Below, one piece after another: positions 6,035 through 7,146 of a stretch of DNA of 7,146 nt. Within the stretch, counting starts at the first letter, position 1, and every line of letters begins with the position of its first letter. A model generated the notes under the pieces. It was given only the letters and a program-made list of their open reading frames with translations, ran no database searches and had not been told where the DNA came from. Source of the stretch: Chromatiales bacterium (GTDB lineage: Bacteria; Pseudomonadota; Gammaproteobacteria; Thiohalospirales; Thiohalospiraceae); the NCBI GenBank assembly GCA_026984715.1, contig JALSRO010000453.1, positions 1-7,146 of the forward strand, given 5' to 3'. The translations under genes and the position numbers were made by a program.

Positions 6035-6679
6035 CTACACCCAATAGGTTGTCCTGGTCATCACCTTGGACATCAACCCCATCAGTTTCCTGATGGGAAA
6101 GGGCAGCTCGGCGCCTCCGGCATGCAGGGCAACCGTGGCATGGTGCCCCTCGTCCAGCTTCATCTGCTCCAGGATGGCCCGGCTTTTCCGGTCGTTCGGC
6201 GACATCCTGGCCAAGTGTTCATCCAGATGGCGGATCACCTGATGCTCGGTTTCGGCGACAAACCCAAGACTCCACCTGTCACCCGCAGCCCCAGCCACGG
6301 CCCCGATGGTCAATGAGCCGAAATACCACACCGGGTTGAGCAGGCTGGTTCGGATGCCCAGCTCATGGGCACGCTGCTCACACCAGACCAGGTGGTCGTT
6401 CTCTTCCTGTGCCGCCCGTTCCATCTTCTCCCGCACCTCGGGCAGCCGTGCTGTCAGCGCCTGCCCCTGATAGAGCCCCTGGGCCGACACCTCGCCGGAA
6501 TGGTTGATGCGCATCAACCGGCCCGAAAGGCGGCGCTCCTCTTCAGTGAGTTCCGTCTCTTCATGCGCAGTGGCCGGATTGGGGCGCTCGGTAACAGGAG
6601 GACGACCCAGCAGGGTGCGCAACCCGATATCAAAGTTCATCAACATGTTGTCGATCGTGCTGTATGTGCGCCCGCTCAT
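6035..6679 (-). CDS. coq7: Coq7, 2-polyprenyl-3-methyl-6-methoxy-1,4-benzoquinone monooxygenase
   Basis: This diiron enzyme adds the last ring hydroxyl in ubiquinone synthesis, giving the substrate of the UbiG methyltransferase; it is peripheral to the inner membrane and needs oxygen. The 214-residue length is normal. The carboxylate-bridged diiron ligands are all present: Glu63 (INHSGEVSAQGLY), Glu93 and His96 (EENDH), Glu145 (VAETEHQV), and Glu177 and His180 (LDEGHHA). The hydrophobic segment GSLTIGAVAGAAGD is the family's membrane-contacting part. The start at 6679 follows AGGAGA (on the - strand, about 6690-6685) at good spacing, and homologues also begin a little before the SxIDxMLMNFD segment. 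It replaces the flavin enzyme UbiF/Coq6-type hydroxylase used by enteric bacteria. It stands alone, with no other ubi genes in view. Nothing looks damaged. Confidence 0.96.
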   Translation of the reverse strand: MSGRTYSTIDNMLMNFDIGLRTLLGRPPVTERPNPATAHEETELTEEERRLSGRLMRINHSGEVSAQGLYQGQALTARLPEVREKMERAAQEENDHLVWCEQRAHELGIRTSLLNPVWYFGSLTIGAVAGAAGDRWSLGFVAETEHQVIRHLDEHLARMSPNDRKSRAILEQMKLDEGHHATVALHAGGAELPFPIRKLMGLMSKVMTRTTYWV

Positions 6680-6709
6680 CGGACTCTCCTGCGCTGGTAA
6701 ACCAACCGT

Positions 6710-6741
6710 AAAAAATCACCGCCGGCTATCGCCGCCCGGCG
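6710..6741 (-). terminator. Weak hairpin plus T-run on - strand, upstream of coq7
   Basis: CGCCGG (6720-6725) pairs with CCGGCG (6736-6741) around a ten-base loop. On the - strand it is followed, after GTGA, by six T residues (6715-6710). This looks like an intrinsic terminator pointing towards coq7, which would shield coq7 from leftward read-through. The four-base gap before the T-run weakens it, and its role is uncertain. Confidence 0.25.
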
Positions 6742-6753
6742 CTTTGCCGTGTA

Positions 6754-6785
6754 AACTGAATCCGGCTGCCCAATGCTACTATTGG
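6754..6785 (+). promoter_or_regulatory. Candidate extended -10 promoter within an inverted repeat
   Basis: TGCTACTAT at 6774-6782 resembles an extended -10 box (TGnTAtaaT). The -35 position (AACTGA, 6754-6759) is poor. The -10 lies in an inverted repeat CCAAT-6-ATTGG (6770-6785), which could be an operator. It would serve the lipoprotein gene about 95 bases downstream. The evidence is motif likeness only. Confidence 0.25.
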
Positions 6786-6876
6786 AGCAGATACGAACGC
6801 AACAGACAATCAGTGGTTCCGAACAGGGCACCGACGTCGAATGAGCAGTGACACAAAAGGTAGAGGGGATTTAGTC

Positions 6877-7146
6877 ATGAAGCTGTCAACAGAGGTTTTC
6901 TTCACTCGGAGTAGAGCCGGCATCCTCAAATATTGCATGGTGCTCCTCTCCATTCTAGCCTTAGTGCTTGGCGGATGTGGAAGCGGAAACTCGGAAAACA
7001 GCGATCCCGAACGGGATATACAGGGCAGTACCGAGTCCGACAACCATGGAACTGGTGACTCTACCAATCCCGACTCGAATCCTGCCGACTCGAATCCTGC
7101 CGACTCGAATCCTGCCGACTCGAATCCTGCCGACTCGAATCCTGCC
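6877..7146 (+). CDS. Lipoprotein with DSNPA-repeat linker (partial, 3' end outside window)
   Basis: This frame is open to the last base, giving the first 90 residues. The N-terminus is a lipoprotein signal peptide: basic n-region (MKLSTEVFFTRSRAGILKY), a hydrophobic core, and a lipobox LGGC with Cys34 as the lipidated residue, followed by GSGNSEN. The Gly/Ser after the Cys, not Asp, suggest outer-membrane sorting. Next comes a polar, acidic stretch, then one degenerate unit (DSTNP) and five exact DSNPA units that run off the end; such linkers usually hold a folded domain away from the membrane. The functional domain is not visible, so I assign no role. ATG 6877 is preferred over in-frame ATG 6841 because AGAGGGG (6862-6868) lies eight bases upstream; ATG 6937 would leave no basic n-region. 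Confidence 0.72.
   Translation, partial: MKLSTEVFFTRSRAGILKYCMVLLSILALVLGGCGSGNSENSDPERDIQGSTESDNHGTGDSTNPDSNPADSNPADSNPADSNPADSNPA
7072..7146 (+). repeat. 15-bp tandem repeat, five exact copies
   Basis: The unit GACTCGAATCCTGCC occurs five times without a single change (7072, 7087, 7102, 7117, 7132) and ends exactly at the window edge. It is in frame and encodes DSNPA. A diverged unit GACTCTACCAATCCC precedes it at 7057-7071. The array probably continues beyond the window. Confidence 0.97.

Noticed and set aside
5969..6316. 115-codon + frame over the end of coq7
   Set aside because: It is antisense to Coq7, which has the full set of diiron ligands.
6810..7067. 85-codon - frame over the lipoprotein start
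   Set aside because: The + strand carries a ribosome site, signal peptide and lipobox in frame with the repeat; the - frame has no recognisable features.
7072..7146. CRISPR array
   Set aside because: The 15-base units abut with no spacers and keep a reading frame, so this is a coding tandem repeat.

Overview
The window looks like a chromosomal segment of a gammaproteobacterium. The clues are a Coq7-type ubiquinone hydroxylase (the oxygen-dependent diiron enzyme found in many Gamma-, Beta- and Alphaproteobacteria), a PhoP/PhoQ-like two-component pair, a heavy-metal RND pump followed by a DUF3240 gene, a DUF2853 gene, and GC-rich coding sequence. I cannot name the genus. The window begins inside a pump gene and ends inside a tandem repeat, so both end genes are partial.

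Positions 2-3959 hold six genes on the + strand with almost no space between them: the C-terminal third of a CzcA/CusA-type metal efflux transporter, a DUF3240 (PII-like) protein, a four-helix cytochrome b561-type membrane protein with a very acidic loop, a secreted PepSY protein, an OmpR/PhoP-type response regulator and a PhoQ-like sensor kinase. Start/stop overlaps (ATGA, GTGA) and gaps of 1-14 bases indicate one operon. The likely logic is metal export plus a membrane electron-transfer protein, a periplasmic accessory protein and a dedicated regulatory pair. The signal sensed and the direction of control are inference.

Positions about 3990-5285 hold an IS110-family element of the IS1111 group on the - strand, inserted just after the kinase gene. 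Its transposase keeps the E, D and D of the DEDD site and the C-terminal serine region, but the first Asp is replaced by Ser and its N-terminus reads into unrelated sequence. The 5' end therefore looks truncated or rearranged. The roughly 300-base non-coding stretch after the transposase stop is where IS1111-group elements encode their guide (seek/bridge) RNA.

Positions 5286-7146 hold a leader with a strong hairpin, a DUF2853 gene (+), a convergent coq7 gene (-), and the start of a lipoprotein gene (+). The lipoprotein has a linker encoded by at least five exact 15-bp repeats (DSNPA) running to the last base. I saw no tRNA, rRNA or CRISPR array. The most interesting points are the metal/redox/PepSY/two-component operon, the guide-RNA region of the IS element, and the damaged transposase N-terminus.
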